Source of the DNA: Streptomyces xanthophaeus
GTDB taxonomy: Bacteria; Actinomycetota; Actinomycetes; Streptomycetales; Streptomycetaceae
NCBI RefSeq assembly: GCF_000725805.1
Contig: NZ_JOFT01000066.1
Span: forward strand, 1-12,002
Direction of reading: 5' to 3'
DNA: 12,002 nucleotides
Shown: positions 1 to 6,521 of the stretch, piece after piece
Numbering within the stretch: position 1 is the stretch's first letter
How the letters are laid out: each line of letters opens with the position of its first letter
Made by a program: the position numbers and the translations under genes
The notes under the pieces: generated by a model
The model's input: only the letters and a program-made list of their open reading frames with translations
Told to the model about the DNA's origin: nothing
Databases searched by the model: none

Positions 1-99
1 GACCTCCCGGGTGCCTGGAACGAGGTGCCGGAGAGCACGTACGGCGTCGTACAGCCCGGGGCCGACGAACTGAGGCCCTTCACCCCGATACCGGCCTGA
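1..99 (+). CDS. 3' end of an unrecognised gene (partial)
   Basis: Frame 1 is open from the first base to a TGA at 97-99 and gives a 32-residue C-terminal tail reading DLPGAWNEVPESTYGVVQPG followed by a short Pro-rich end. Third codon positions are mostly G or C and the composition is that of a normal soluble protein, so this is probably the end of a real gene entering from the left. The fragment is too short for me to name a family. A 5-bp GC stem (91-95 with 100-104) brackets the stop codon but is too small to call a terminator. Confidence 0.5.
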   Translation, partial: DLPGAWNEVPESTYGVVQPGADELRPFTPIPA

Positions 100-545
100 G
101 CCGGACCCCACCTCCGGTAGTTCGCGGCCGAAGCCGGCTGGGCGTGGTGTTCGTCCATCGGTCCAATCTCCGCTGCGACCCGGACGGCCGCCCCACGCCC
201 CCGGACCTGGGCCGACCTCCCGCCCCTTCCCTGAGTGCAGTGGCAGTCGCAGCCGAGCCCGCCGTCAAGAGCGGCCGCGCCGCTGCGTCCGGGTTCGCTC
301 TGGTGTTGCCCTCTCGGGCAGGAGTGCGTCCGCAACCGGGGGCGGGGGCGGTGCGGGGGGTGTCGGTCCGCTCCCAGGTGTCCGGGGAACCACGTGGATC
401 GCCTCATGTCACGGCCGTATGAGGCCAGTTCAGGCGTGGGGGCCGAAGCTCTGGCGACGGCGGTCGGTGTGGTGTTTCCTTGAGGGCGTTCGACGGGGCC
501 GGCGGTGTGCCGGCGTGTCGGAAGCCGAGCTGATGGGGGATCTCC
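100..545. other. Gene-free stretch upstream of the P450
   Basis: This interval of 446 bp holds short open frames on both strands, but their translations are Arg/Pro/Gly-rich and low in complexity, as expected of non-coding GC-rich DNA. I found no tRNA-like fold, no long repeat and no clear -35/-10 pair. The only functional element I can support is the purine-rich ribosome-binding site GGGGGA at 535-540, five bases before the P450 start codon. The P450 promoter probably lies within this stretch. Confidence 0.5.
535..540 (+). promoter_or_regulatory. Ribosome-binding site of the P450
   Basis: GGGGGA ends five bases before ATG 546 and pairs well with the anti-Shine-Dalgarno sequence. It favours this start over the nearby upstream starts in other frames. 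Confidence 0.65.
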
Positions 546-1772
546 ATGACCGCCGCGCAGCACGTCCCGGACATCCTGTCCAAGGAGTTCGCCGAGAACC
601 CGTACCCGACGTACCGCGCCCTGCGCGACAGCCCGGACCTCGTCTGGCACGAGGCGACGCAGAGCTATCTCGTCTCGCGCTACGAGGACGTGGCGCGGGT
701 GTTCAAGGACAAGGAATCGCTCTTCACCACGGACAACTACGCCTGGCAGGCGGAGCCCGTGCACGGGAAGACCCTGCTCCAGATGAGCGGCCGCGAGCAC
801 GCCACCCGGCGCGCGCTGGTGGCGCCCGCATTCCGCGGCAACGAGCTCCGGGAGAAGGTCGTCCCGCTCATCGAGCGCAACGCCCGCGAGCTGATCGACG
901 GGTTCCGCGACACCGGGGCCGTGGACCTGGTGAGCGGCTTCGCCTCCCACTTCCCCATCACCGTCATCGCCGACATGTTCGGACTGGACCGATCCGGCCA
1001 GGAGCACATCGCCGGGTGGTACCGGGCTTTCGTGGCGTTCACCGGCAATCTGTCCGGCGACCCCGAGTGCGCCGCGGCCGGCGCCCGCGCCCAGGCCGAG
1101 TTCGCCGCGTACATGCTGCCCGTCATCGGCAACCGGCGGGACCGCCTCGGTGACGACCTGCTGTCCGCGCTCTGCACCGCCGAGGTCGACGGGGTGAGGA
1201 TGAGCGACGAGGACATCAAGGCGTTCTGCAGCCTGCTGCTCACCGCGGGCGCCGAGACCACGGACAAGGCCATCGCCGGCCTCTTCGCGAACCTCCTGGC
1301 CAACCCCGCACAGCTGGCGGCCGTCCGGCAGGACCGCGGACTCATCGACCGGGCCTTCGCGGAGACGCTGCGCTACAGCCCTCCGGTCCACATGATCATG
1401 CGTCAGGCCGCCGCCGACGTCCCGATGAGCGCGGGCACCGTCCCCGCCGGAGCCACCGTCACCTGCCTGATCGGCGCGGCCAATCGCGACCCCGAGCGCT
1501 ACGCGGACCCGGACCGGTTCGACATCCTCCGCGACGACCTGACGGCGACCACCGCCTTCTCCGCCGCGGCGGACCACCTGGCCTTCGCCCTCGGACGGCA
1601 CTTCTGCGTCGGGGCGCTCCTGGCCAGGGCGGAGGTGGAGATCGCCACGAACCAGCTCCTCGATGCGATGCCGGACATCCGGCCGGCCGACGGGTACGAC
1701 CCGGCCGAGCAGGGCGTCTTCACCCGCGGACCGAAGTCCCTGCGCGTGGAGTTCACGCCGACCGCAGGATGA
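546..1772 (+). CDS. Cytochrome P450, CypX/CYP134-like
   Basis: This is a complete 408-residue soluble bacterial cytochrome P450, a heme-thiolate monooxygenase that would need ferredoxin and a reductase encoded elsewhere. The I-helix oxygen-activation motif AGAETT is at residues 234-239, the K-helix ExxR is E273-R276, and the heme-binding loop FALGRHFCVG at 347-356 carries the axial Cys354. H85 and R89 fit the C-helix HxxxR motif. ATG 546 is supported by GGGGGA five bases upstream. From memory, several stretches (AEPV near 69-72, IGAANRDPE in the C-terminal half, FTRGPKSL near the end) resemble Bacillus CypX, which oxidises cyclodileucine to pulcherriminic acid. Unlike CypX as I recall it, this protein has the ordinary acid-Thr pair in the I helix. 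No cyclodipeptide synthase gene is visible here, so the substrate is unknown. The P450 assignment is near certain; the subgroup is a recollection-based inference. Confidence 0.95.
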   Translation: MTAAQHVPDILSKEFAENPYPTYRALRDSPDLVWHEATQSYLVSRYEDVARVFKDKESLFTTDNYAWQAEPVHGKTLLQMSGREHATRRALVAPAFRGNELREKVVPLIERNARELIDGFRDTGAVDLVSGFASHFPITVIADMFGLDRSGQEHIAGWYRAFVAFTGNLSGDPECAAAGARAQAEFAAYMLPVIGNRRDRLGDDLLSALCTAEVDGVRMSDEDIKAFCSLLLTAGAETTDKAIAGLFANLLANPAQLAAVRQDRGLIDRAFAETLRYSPPVHMIMRQAAADVPMSAGTVPAGATVTCLIGAANRDPERYADPDRFDILRDDLTATTAFSAAADHLAFALGRHFCVGALLARAEVEIATNQLLDAMPDIRPADGYDPAEQGVFTRGPKSLRVEFTPTAG

Positions 1773-1787
1773 GGCCTCCGTCGCACG

Positions 1788-1802
1788 CGGCGGGCGCCGC
1801 CG
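1788..1802. terminator. Possible bidirectional terminator hairpin
   Basis: In the 42-bp gap between the convergent P450 and AraC-type genes, CGGCGG (1788-1793) and CCGCCG (1797-1802) form a 6-bp GC stem with a 3-base loop. It has no T-tract, which is common for actinomycete terminators. In such GC-rich DNA a stem this short may be chance. Confidence 0.3.
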
Positions 1803-1814
1803 GGGAAGCCGCCG

Positions 1815-2885
1815 CTACGGGGCGTCCGGGCGCCCGGACTCCCCGTCGTCCGGGTGCTGCCCGGTGCGGCGCAGGGCGGCGGGGGTGGTGCCGTACCAGC
1901 GCTGGACCGCCCGGCGCAGGGCGCGGGCGTCGGCGTAACCGCTCCGGGCGGCGATCGAGTCGATGCTCAGGTCGGTGCTGCGGAGCAGCCGGGTGATGTG
2001 GACCCGGCGTACGGATTCCACCTCGCCGCTCCAGGTGGTGCCGTGTTCGTCGAGGCGGCGCTGGAGGGTCCGCGTGCTGAGGGCCATGCGCTGCGCCACC
2101 GCGGACAGGGTGGGCGTGGTCTCTTCGTGTGCGGAGGCCAGGGCGGTACGGAAGAGGTCCAGCCAGTTGTGCAGCGGGATCGCGGTGGCGAGCGTCTGCT
2201 CGGCGTGTCTTCGAAGAACCGTCGACAGGCCCGGCTGGCTGTGCGGCGCCGGCCCGTCCAGGTCGGAGGTGAGGAAGGTGAGCGAGCTGACCGGGGCTTC
2301 GAACTCGATGGCGCGGGTGCCGAAGAGCTCGATCAGCGCGTGGTGCTCGCGGGGCGCCGCCGCGGCCAGGGCGACCCGGACCGGAACGAGGCGCCGCTGC
2401 GCGGCTTCGCTGAGACGGCGCTGGTACAGGCCGAGCGCACAGGCGCGTACGGCGCACGCCGCCTCGTAGGCCAGGTCCGCCTCGTTGAGGTGGCTGATGG
2501 TGACGCGGTCGCCGTCCTCGGTGATCCGGAGGTTGTCCGTACGGGTGTCGAGCACGGCGGAGAGGTAGGCCGAGGCGTCCCGGATCCCCTCCAGGGGGCT
2601 GGGCGCGGAGGTGATCAGGTAGTCCCAGACCCCGAGGCTGCCGACGGGTGCCTGCTGTGTCATCAGCAGGGCCACCTCGGTCCAATGGGCGTGAACGGTC
2701 GTCAGTTCCGCGATGCGGATGCTCGTGAGGGCGGGGGGCCGGCACAGGTCGTCGTTGAGGTGTTGCGACGCCATGCCCAGCAAGTGCACGTATCCGGCCG
2801 GGGGTATGCCGAGCAGACGTGCGGCGTTGACGTTCAGCCGGGTGAGGGCGGAGGAGGTGGTTCCGTGATGCGCAGGCGAGGACAC
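1815..2885 (-). CDS. AraC-family transcriptional regulator
   Basis: This 356-residue protein has the two-part build of OruR/ArgR-type AraC regulators. A long N-terminal ligand-sensing region (about 1-250) probably corresponds to the arabinose-binding-like domain. The C-terminal DNA-binding domain (about 257-339) has two helix-turn-helices, the first reading LSAVAQRMALSTRTLQRRL. In the second, IAARSGYADARALRRAVQRW, the usual Phe residues are replaced (RALRRAV where SxFxRAF is common), so it is a divergent copy. The start is GTG 2883-2885. It lacks a Shine-Dalgarno sequence, but a TATGCT box ends eight bases upstream, which suggests a leaderless message. The next in-frame Met (about residue 38) would cut into the sensing domain. 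The gene is convergent with the P450 and is a candidate regulator of it, though AraC proteins often act on divergent rather than convergent genes. Its inducer is unknown. Confidence 0.9.
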   Translation of the reverse strand: MSSPAHHGTTSSALTRLNVNAARLLGIPPAGYVHLLGMASQHLNDDLCRPPALTSIRIAELTTVHAHWTEVALLMTQQAPVGSLGVWDYLITSAPSPLEGIRDASAYLSAVLDTRTDNLRITEDGDRVTISHLNEADLAYEAACAVRACALGLYQRRLSEAAQRRLVPVRVALAAAAPREHHALIELFGTRAIEFEAPVSSLTFLTSDLDGPAPHSQPGLSTVLRRHAEQTLATAIPLHNWLDLFRTALASAHEETTPTLSAVAQRMALSTRTLQRRLDEHGTTWSGEVESVRRVHITRLLRSTDLSIDSIAARSGYADARALRRAVQRWYGTTPAALRRTGQHPDDGESGRPDAP

Positions 2886-2893
2886 GGGGGCTG

Positions 2894-2899
2894 AGCATA
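2894..2899 (-). promoter_or_regulatory. Candidate -10 box for the AraC regulator
   Basis: On the minus strand TATGCT ends eight bases before the GTG start, in a locally AT-richer patch (2891-2930). That spacing would place transcription initiation at or next to the start codon. I see no good -35 hexamer 16-18 bases further upstream, so this is tentative. Confidence 0.3.
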
Positions 2900-3149
2900 G
2901 ACCAGCTCGAATTACCAGAGCATCATCGGATCTTGGCGCCTGCTGTCCCCGACGAGGCGTGCAGAGTCCCCTCTGGCGCGTCCGGTCCCCTTGCTGGCGC
3001 GTGCAGCCATGGGCGGAGTGATCTTCCCGGCCCTAGCGTGGTCATCGTTCCCGCACCTGATGCGGAGAAGGCCGTGTCGGTCGTGACCCCGCCCGTCGAG
3101 CGGGGCCATCTCGGGCGCGGCGTACGGGAGATCCCGGCCGGCGCGGAGC

Positions 3150-3169
3150 CCCCCCACGGGGGTGGGGGG
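3150..3169. terminator. GC-rich hairpin, probable terminator of the monooxygenase gene
   Basis: CCCCCCAC (3150-3157) and GTGGGGGG (3162-3169) make a perfect 8-bp stem closed by a GGGG loop. It lies about 120 bp past the stop codon of the minus-strand FAD monooxygenase, with no gene between. C-run/G-run hairpins without a T-tract are a common terminator form in Streptomyces. No other gene end is near enough to explain it. Confidence 0.55.
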
Positions 3170-3205
3170 CCCGCCATGCCGTGGAACCGGGTGTGTCTGG
3201 GGCCC

Positions 3206-3271
3206 TGTGCCGGGCACCTCCCGTCCCTGTGCCGGGCACCTCCCGTCCCTGCGCGGGGTACCTCCGGACCG
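3206..3271. repeat. 22-bp tandem repeat, three copies (two exact, one degenerate)
   Basis: The unit at 3206-3227 is repeated exactly at 3228-3249, and a third copy at 3250-3271 matches at 16 of 22 positions. Each exact unit contains the interrupted palindrome GTGCCGGGCAC (3207-3217 and 3229-3239), followed by CTCCCGTCCC. The array starts 18 bp upstream of the monooxygenase stop codon on the plus strand, so it lies in that gene's 3' trailer. It is too short to be a CRISPR and has no spacers. Confidence 0.8.
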
Positions 3272-3288
3272 TACGTCAGACCTCCGCC

Positions 3289-4446
3289 CTACGCGGGGAG
3301 GACGAACCCGTCGTACAGGTCGTCCAGCGCGCGGAACGCGATCCGGGCGGGCATCGCCCTGACGGCGAGGTTCCGGGCGCCGGCCGCGAGGGGGTGGCGC
3401 AGCCCGGCCAGTCGGCCGGCGCGGCGGGCCCGCACCCGGATGGCATCGGTCCGGTCCCGCCGGGCGGCGGAGTACGCGGCGAGGGCGTGCGGAACGCCGT
3501 CGGGGCCGCTCCTGTCCAGCAGGTGGGCGAGGATCACGGCATCCTCCACGGCCTGGCATCCGCCCTGCCCCAGATTGGGCGTCATGGCGTGGGCGGCGTC
3601 ACCGATCCAGGCGATCCGGCCGTGGTGGAGGCGGGGGAGCGGGGCCGCCAGGTCGAACAGGTCGTGCTGGAGCAAGGATGCGGGCTCCAGCCGCTCCAGC
3701 AGGGCCGGGACCGGGTCGTGCCATCGTCCGAACCGCTGTGCCAGCACGGCCCGTACGTCGGCCGGCCGGGTGCCCTGCGGCGCGAAGGCGGTGGCGTAGA
3801 GGTACACCCGCCCGTCGGCCAGCGGCACGATGCCGAACCGCTCGCCGCGCCCCCAGGTCTCCGAGGTGAGGAGGTCCGGCAGTCCGTCGGCGGGTACGAC
3901 CGTCCGCCAGGCGGTCTCGCCGCTGTAGTGGAGTCCGGGATGGCCGGGGAAGTACCGGCGGCGCAGCGGGCTGTTGATCCCGTCTGCGGCGACCACCGCT
4001 TCGGCGCGGACGTCACCGTCGTCGGTGCGGACGAGGGGAGTGCCCCCGGCGTCACGGACCTCCCGGACGGCGGTCCCGTACCGCAGGACCCCGGCGGGCA
4101 GTTCCGCAGCCAGCCCGCCCGTGAGGGCCGTGCGGTGGACGGCCAGCGGCGGGCGTCCGTACCGCTCGGCCAGCGCGGCGTTCCCCGTCCGGCTGAGCCA
4201 TGCGCCGTCGGGCCGCCGCACGCCCGTGGCGGCGGGTACGGCGCTGCCGGTCGCCCGTTCGACGTCGAACCCGATGGCGTCGAAGGCGCGCAGTGCGTTG
4301 GGTGCGAGCACGATCCCCGCGCCGAGGGCGGCGGCCCGGTCCGACCGCTCGTACACGGTGACGTCCCAGCCGCGCCGGTGCAGGGCCACGGCCGCCGTGA
4401 GCCCGCCGATCCCGGCTCCCACCACGACCACCCGACGTCGAGACAT
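3289..4446 (-). CDS. FAD-dependent monooxygenase, group A (PHBH fold)
   Basis: This 385-residue single-component flavoprotein hydroxylase would use FAD and NAD(P)H to put one oxygen atom into an organic substrate. The N-terminal Rossmann motif VGAGIGG spans residues 9-15, with Glu33 at the end of the second strand for the ADP-ribose. The central DG motif is D155-G156 in AADGINSPLRR, and the GD motif begins at G282-D283 (GDAAHAMTPNLGQGG), which contacts the FAD ribityl chain and phosphates. The overall build resembles HpxO-type urate hydroxylases and zeaxanthin-epoxidase-like enzymes, but the substrate cannot be read from sequence. ATG 4444-4446 is preceded by AAGGAG (4452-4457) at five bases, which overrides longer upstream starts. 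The gene is divergent from a tetR gene and shares its operator region, so it is very probably repressed by that TetR protein and induced by its substrate or a related compound. Confidence 0.93.
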   Translation of the reverse strand: MSRRRVVVVGAGIGGLTAAVALHRRGWDVTVYERSDRAAALGAGIVLAPNALRAFDAIGFDVERATGSAVPAATGVRRPDGAWLSRTGNAALAERYGRPPLAVHRTALTGGLAAELPAGVLRYGTAVREVRDAGGTPLVRTDDGDVRAEAVVAADGINSPLRRRYFPGHPGLHYSGETAWRTVVPADGLPDLLTSETWGRGERFGIVPLADGRVYLYATAFAPQGTRPADVRAVLAQRFGRWHDPVPALLERLEPASLLQHDLFDLAAPLPRLHHGRIAWIGDAAHAMTPNLGQGGCQAVEDAVILAHLLDRSGPDGVPHALAAYSAARRDRTDAIRVRARRAGRLAGLRHPLAAGARNLAVRAMPARIAFRALDDLYDGFVLPA

Positions 4447-4451
4447 GCGTG

Positions 4452-4457
4452 CTCCTT
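4452..4457 (-). promoter_or_regulatory. Ribosome-binding site of the FAD monooxygenase
   Basis: On the minus strand AAGGAG stands five bases before ATG 4446. It fixes the translation start and leaves the divergent operators entirely outside the coding region. Confidence 0.8.
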
Positions 4458-4465
4458 CCAGCGGC

Positions 4466-4494
4466 CCTCTACATCCGTAGAGGCAGCTCGTGAA
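4466..4494 (-). promoter_or_regulatory. Predicted promoter of the FAD monooxygenase
   Basis: On the minus strand TTCACG (4489-4494) and TAGAGG (4466-4471) are separated by 17 bases. They match the actinomycete vegetative -35 (TTGACR) at four or five of six positions and the -10 (TAGRRT) at five of six. Initiation near 4459 would leave a short leader just long enough for the AAGGAG ribosome-binding site. The -10 hexamer lies inside the first operator palindrome. Confidence 0.5.
4467..4482. promoter_or_regulatory. Operator 1, palindrome CTCTAC-N4-GTAGAG
   Basis: CTCTACATCCGTAGAG is a 16-bp palindrome with 6-bp arms and a 4-base centre. It overlaps the predicted -10 of the monooxygenase, so a bound repressor would block that promoter. 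The same arms and spacing recur in operator 2, centre to centre 33 bp away, about three helical turns. Confidence 0.75.
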
Positions 4495-4495
4495 G

Positions 4496-4519
4496 GTCAC
4501 TCTACAGCTGTAGAGTGAC
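4496..4519. promoter_or_regulatory. Operator 2, perfect 24-bp palindrome upstream of tetR
   Basis: A perfect 24-bp inverted repeat runs from 4496 to 4519; its inner 16 bases are CTCTACAGCTGTAGAG, the same CTCTAC-N4-GTAGAG core as operator 1. It ends three bases before the tetR start codon and covers the candidate tetR -10 box. It is the textbook size for a dimeric TetR-family operator and implies autoregulation. Confidence 0.8.
4511..4516 (+). promoter_or_regulatory. Candidate -10 box of tetR (leaderless message)
   Basis: TAGAGT fits the actinomycete -10 pattern TAGRRT and ends six bases before ATG 4523. Transcription would therefore start at or next to the start codon, consistent with the lack of a Shine-Dalgarno sequence. 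The -35 region (about 4488-4493) is weak and overlaps that of the divergent gene. Confidence 0.45.
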
Positions 4520-4522
4520 TGC

Positions 4523-5128
4523 ATGTCCACCGCAGACCGCCGCACTCTGATCGCCGACACCGCCATCGCCACCGTCGCCGCCGCGGGCCTGCGCGGCCTG
4601 ACGCACCGGGCGGTCGACACCGCGGCCGGCCTGCCCGTCGGCAGCACCTCGTACTACTTCCGCACCAGGACTTCCTTGATCCAGGCCTGCTACGGGCGAC
4701 TGGCAGAGCTGGACCTGGCGGACGTGGACCAGGACGCGCCGACGGCCACGGGTGCGTTCTCGACCGCGACGGGCCGGAGCGAAGCGGCGGCGGCCCTCGC
4801 CTCCGTCCTCCACCGCTGGCTGACCACGGGCCGCGCGCGCCAACTGGCCCGCTTCGAACTCAGCCTGGAGGCGGCCCGCAATCCGGACCTGCGCACCGGG
4901 CTGCATCAGGCGGGCCTCGGCGCCCGGGCCCGCGCGGCCGGCATCCTCGCGGCCCTCGGGGCCGACCGCCCCGAGGAGTCGGCCGAGCTCATGGTCGCCT
5001 GGACCGAAGGCCTTCTCTACGACCACCTGGCCGGAGCCCTCTCCGCCACGCGCCCCACCCCGACCCTGCCCGCCCTGACCGCGACCGTCCACCGCATGCT
5101 GGACGCGGCGCTGGCGCAGGAACCGTAG
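4523..5128 (+). CDS. TetR-family transcriptional repressor
   Basis: This is a 201-residue protein of usual TetR length. The N-terminal DNA-binding domain is clear: helix 1 near residues 7-21, then GLRGLTHRAVDTAAGLPVGS and the signature SYYFRTRTSLI (43-53), which follows the recognition helix. The C-terminal ligand-binding and dimerisation part (about 70-200) is mostly helical and Ala-rich and does not reveal a ligand. ATG 4523 lies three bases after a perfect 24-bp palindrome and has no ribosome-binding site, so the mRNA is probably leaderless. The gene is divergent from the FAD monooxygenase with 76 bp between start codons. Two identical-core operators in that gap suggest it represses both itself and the monooxygenase. 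It is convergent with the MFS gene, with which it shares a likely terminator. Confidence 0.93.
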   Translation: MSTADRRTLIADTAIATVAAAGLRGLTHRAVDTAAGLPVGSTSYYFRTRTSLIQACYGRLAELDLADVDQDAPTATGAFSTATGRSEAAAALASVLHRWLTTGRARQLARFELSLEAARNPDLRTGLHQAGLGARARAAGILAALGADRPEESAELMVAWTEGLLYDHLAGALSATRPTPTLPALTATVHRMLDAALAQEP

Positions 5129-5172
5129 GAGCCGCAGGACGGACCCGCGCGCAGCCCGGGGCCCGGCTCCTA
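5126..5172. terminator. Bidirectional terminator containing both stop codons
   Basis: TAGGAGCCG (5126-5134) and CGGCTCCTA (5164-5172) are a perfect 9-bp inverted repeat around a 29-base GC-rich loop. The outer three bases of each arm are the TAG stop codons of tetR (plus) and the MFS gene (minus). The symmetry suits a shared terminator for the two convergent genes. The long loop, which could pair internally, makes folding less certain than in a compact hairpin. Confidence 0.5.
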
Positions 5173-6456
5173 TCGCTTTGGCCGCCGGGTCGCGTGCGCG
5201 GTGCAGGCTGCTGCGAGTCCGAGGACGCTGATCGAGACGGCCGAGAGCGCCAGGGTCCCCCCGGCTCCGAGCGCGGCCACCAGCGGGCCCCCGAGCGCGG
5301 TGCCCAGCGGGACGGAGAGCACGCGGACCGCGGAGCTCGCCGCAAGCGTCTGGGGGAGCGCGTCGCGGGGGGCCGAGCGCTGGAAGAGGGCGGTGGACAG
5401 CGCCGCGTACGGGGGCCAGAGCAGACCGGCGACGGCGAAGCCGGCCAGGGCCGCCCACGTCGGTGCGCCGAGGCCGACCGGGAGCAGGAAGACGCCGAAG
5501 GCGATGACGATGCCGGTCGTCGTCGGCCACATCGGAAGGCGGCTCAGGTAGCCGGTGAGCAGGGAGCCGAGGACGGCGCCGAGGCCGAAGGCGGTGTAGA
5601 AGGCGGCCAGCAGTCCGGCGGCTGCGCCCAGGTCGTCCGAGACGTGCAGCGGCAGCGCCACGTACAGGGGGCCGAAGAGGAAGAAGAAGGCGAAGCTCAG
5701 GCCGAGGAGCCCCAGCAGGGCGGGCGTACGGCGGATGACGGCGAAGCCCGCAGCGCGCGAGCTGCCGGCCTCCGGCGCGGGTGCCGGGTCCTGCGGGACG
5801 CCGCGGAGGAAGGTGACGGCGAGCACGAGGAACGTCGCCGCGTCGACGGCGATCACCGTCGCGGCACCGCCCCAGACGATGAGGGCGCCCGCGAGGGGCG
5901 GGCCGATGACGGTCGCCAGTGAACCGACGCCGGAGAGGACGGCGTTCCCTGCCAGATGGTCACGCTCGGGCAACTGGCGGGCCAGGAGGGTGTAGATGCC
6001 GGCCTGGCCCCAGGCGTGCAGGACGGAAGAGACGGCGAGCAGTGCGACGTACAGCTCGATGCCGAGCACCCCGAAGGCGTGACAGACGGGTATCGCGCCC
6101 AGGGCCGAGGCGCGCAGCAGGGCGTCGTAGCCGACGAGCCGGGCGGGAGGCAGCCGCCGCAGGAACCTGCCCAGGACGAGGGCGCCCACGGCACCCGAGA
6201 GCGTGTAGGCGGCCGCAGCCAGCGCGACCCACGGGCCGCGGGCCGTCGCGGGGGCGAGTTCGACGGCCAGCCAGCTCACCGCGACCACGGCCATGCCGTC
6301 ACCGAGGGACGACACGGTGAACCCCGGCAGCAGGCGCCGCAGTGTCGAGTGGCTGACCACCGGCCAGTAGGGAGAGGCGCGGACCATCCGGGCCGGACTC
6401 AGGTGCACGGCGACTCCAGGGGCTGAGAGGTGGCCAGGCGGCCTCGTCCCCTTCAT
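5170..6456 (-). CDS. MFS transporter, drug/siderophore exporter type
   Basis: This 428-residue integral membrane protein belongs to the major facilitator superfamily, most like the MFS_3 (EntS-type) exporters. The first membrane helix follows the typical opening LRRLLPGFTVSSLGDGMAVV. Further hydrophobic segments recur to the C-terminus, with a basic loop after the second (LGRFLRRLPPARLVG), giving about 12 segments in two halves. The ATG at 6454-6456 makes a 35-40-residue preamble before helix 1, longer than usual and without a good ribosome-binding site. An internal ATG at 6385-6387 or a GTG slightly later could be the true start. The gene lies 65 bp downstream of the SagB-like dehydrogenase on the same strand, so it may be co-transcribed and export that system's product, but a small hairpin in the gap could separate them. 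The substrate is not evident from sequence. Confidence 0.88.
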   Translation of the reverse strand: MKGTRPPGHLSAPGVAVHLSPARMVRASPYWPVVSHSTLRRLLPGFTVSSLGDGMAVVAVSWLAVELAPATARGPWVALAAAAYTLSGAVGALVLGRFLRRLPPARLVGYDALLRASALGAIPVCHAFGVLGIELYVALLAVSSVLHAWGQAGIYTLLARQLPERDHLAGNAVLSGVGSLATVIGPPLAGALIVWGGAATVIAVDAATFLVLAVTFLRGVPQDPAPAPEAGSSRAAGFAVIRRTPALLGLLGLSFAFFFLFGPLYVALPLHVSDDLGAAAGLLAAFYTAFGLGAVLGSLLTGYLSRLPMWPTTTGIVIAFGVFLLPVGLGAPTWAALAGFAVAGLLWPPYAALSTALFQRSAPRDALPQTLAASSAVRVLSVPLGTALGGPLVAALGAGGTLALSAVSISVLGLAAACTAHATRRPKR

Positions 6457-6506
6457 CCTGTCCGCGGTCCCCGCAGCCCCACGGTCCTTTCACGCTGGGC
6501 AGAAGC

Positions 6507-6521
6507 CCGCCCCGAGGGCGG
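6507..6521 (-). terminator. Small hairpin directly after the dehydrogenase stop
   Basis: CCGCCC and GGGCGG with a 3-base loop form a 6-bp stem that begins immediately after the TGA of the SagB-like gene. It lacks a T-tract. It could terminate or attenuate transcription into the MFS gene 65 bp on, or be chance in GC-rich DNA. Confidence 0.3.

Larger units (their letters stand above)
2886..3288. other. Gene-free stretch between two minus-strand genes
   Basis: This interval of 403 bp separates the AraC start from the monooxygenase stop codon. Open frames cross it on both strands, but none has a recognisable domain, and the longest plus-strand ones run on antisense into the monooxygenase gene. 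What it does hold is an AT-richer patch next to the AraC start, a strong C-run/G-run hairpin (3150-3169) and a 22-bp tandem repeat (3206-3271), both listed separately. Confidence 0.55.

Noticed and set aside
91..104. CCGGC-CTGA-GCCGG hairpin around the first stop codon
   Set aside because: Only a 5-bp stem overlapping the stop codon; too short to support a terminator in DNA this GC-rich.
1854..2894. Long plus-strand open frame antisense to the AraC gene (346 codons)
   Set aside because: Gly/Val/Arg-rich translation without domains; it mirrors the AraC coding strand, which shows a clear AraC HTH, so it is a GC-bias shadow.
3206..3271. Possible CRISPR array
   Set aside because: The units abut directly with no spacers and there are only two to three copies; no cas-like gene is in the window.
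2933..3799. Plus-strand open frame crossing the gap and the monooxygenase 3' end
   Set aside because: No recognisable domain, low-complexity Arg/Pro/Ser content, and it overlaps the FAD monooxygenase antisense; the monooxygenase has full motifs.
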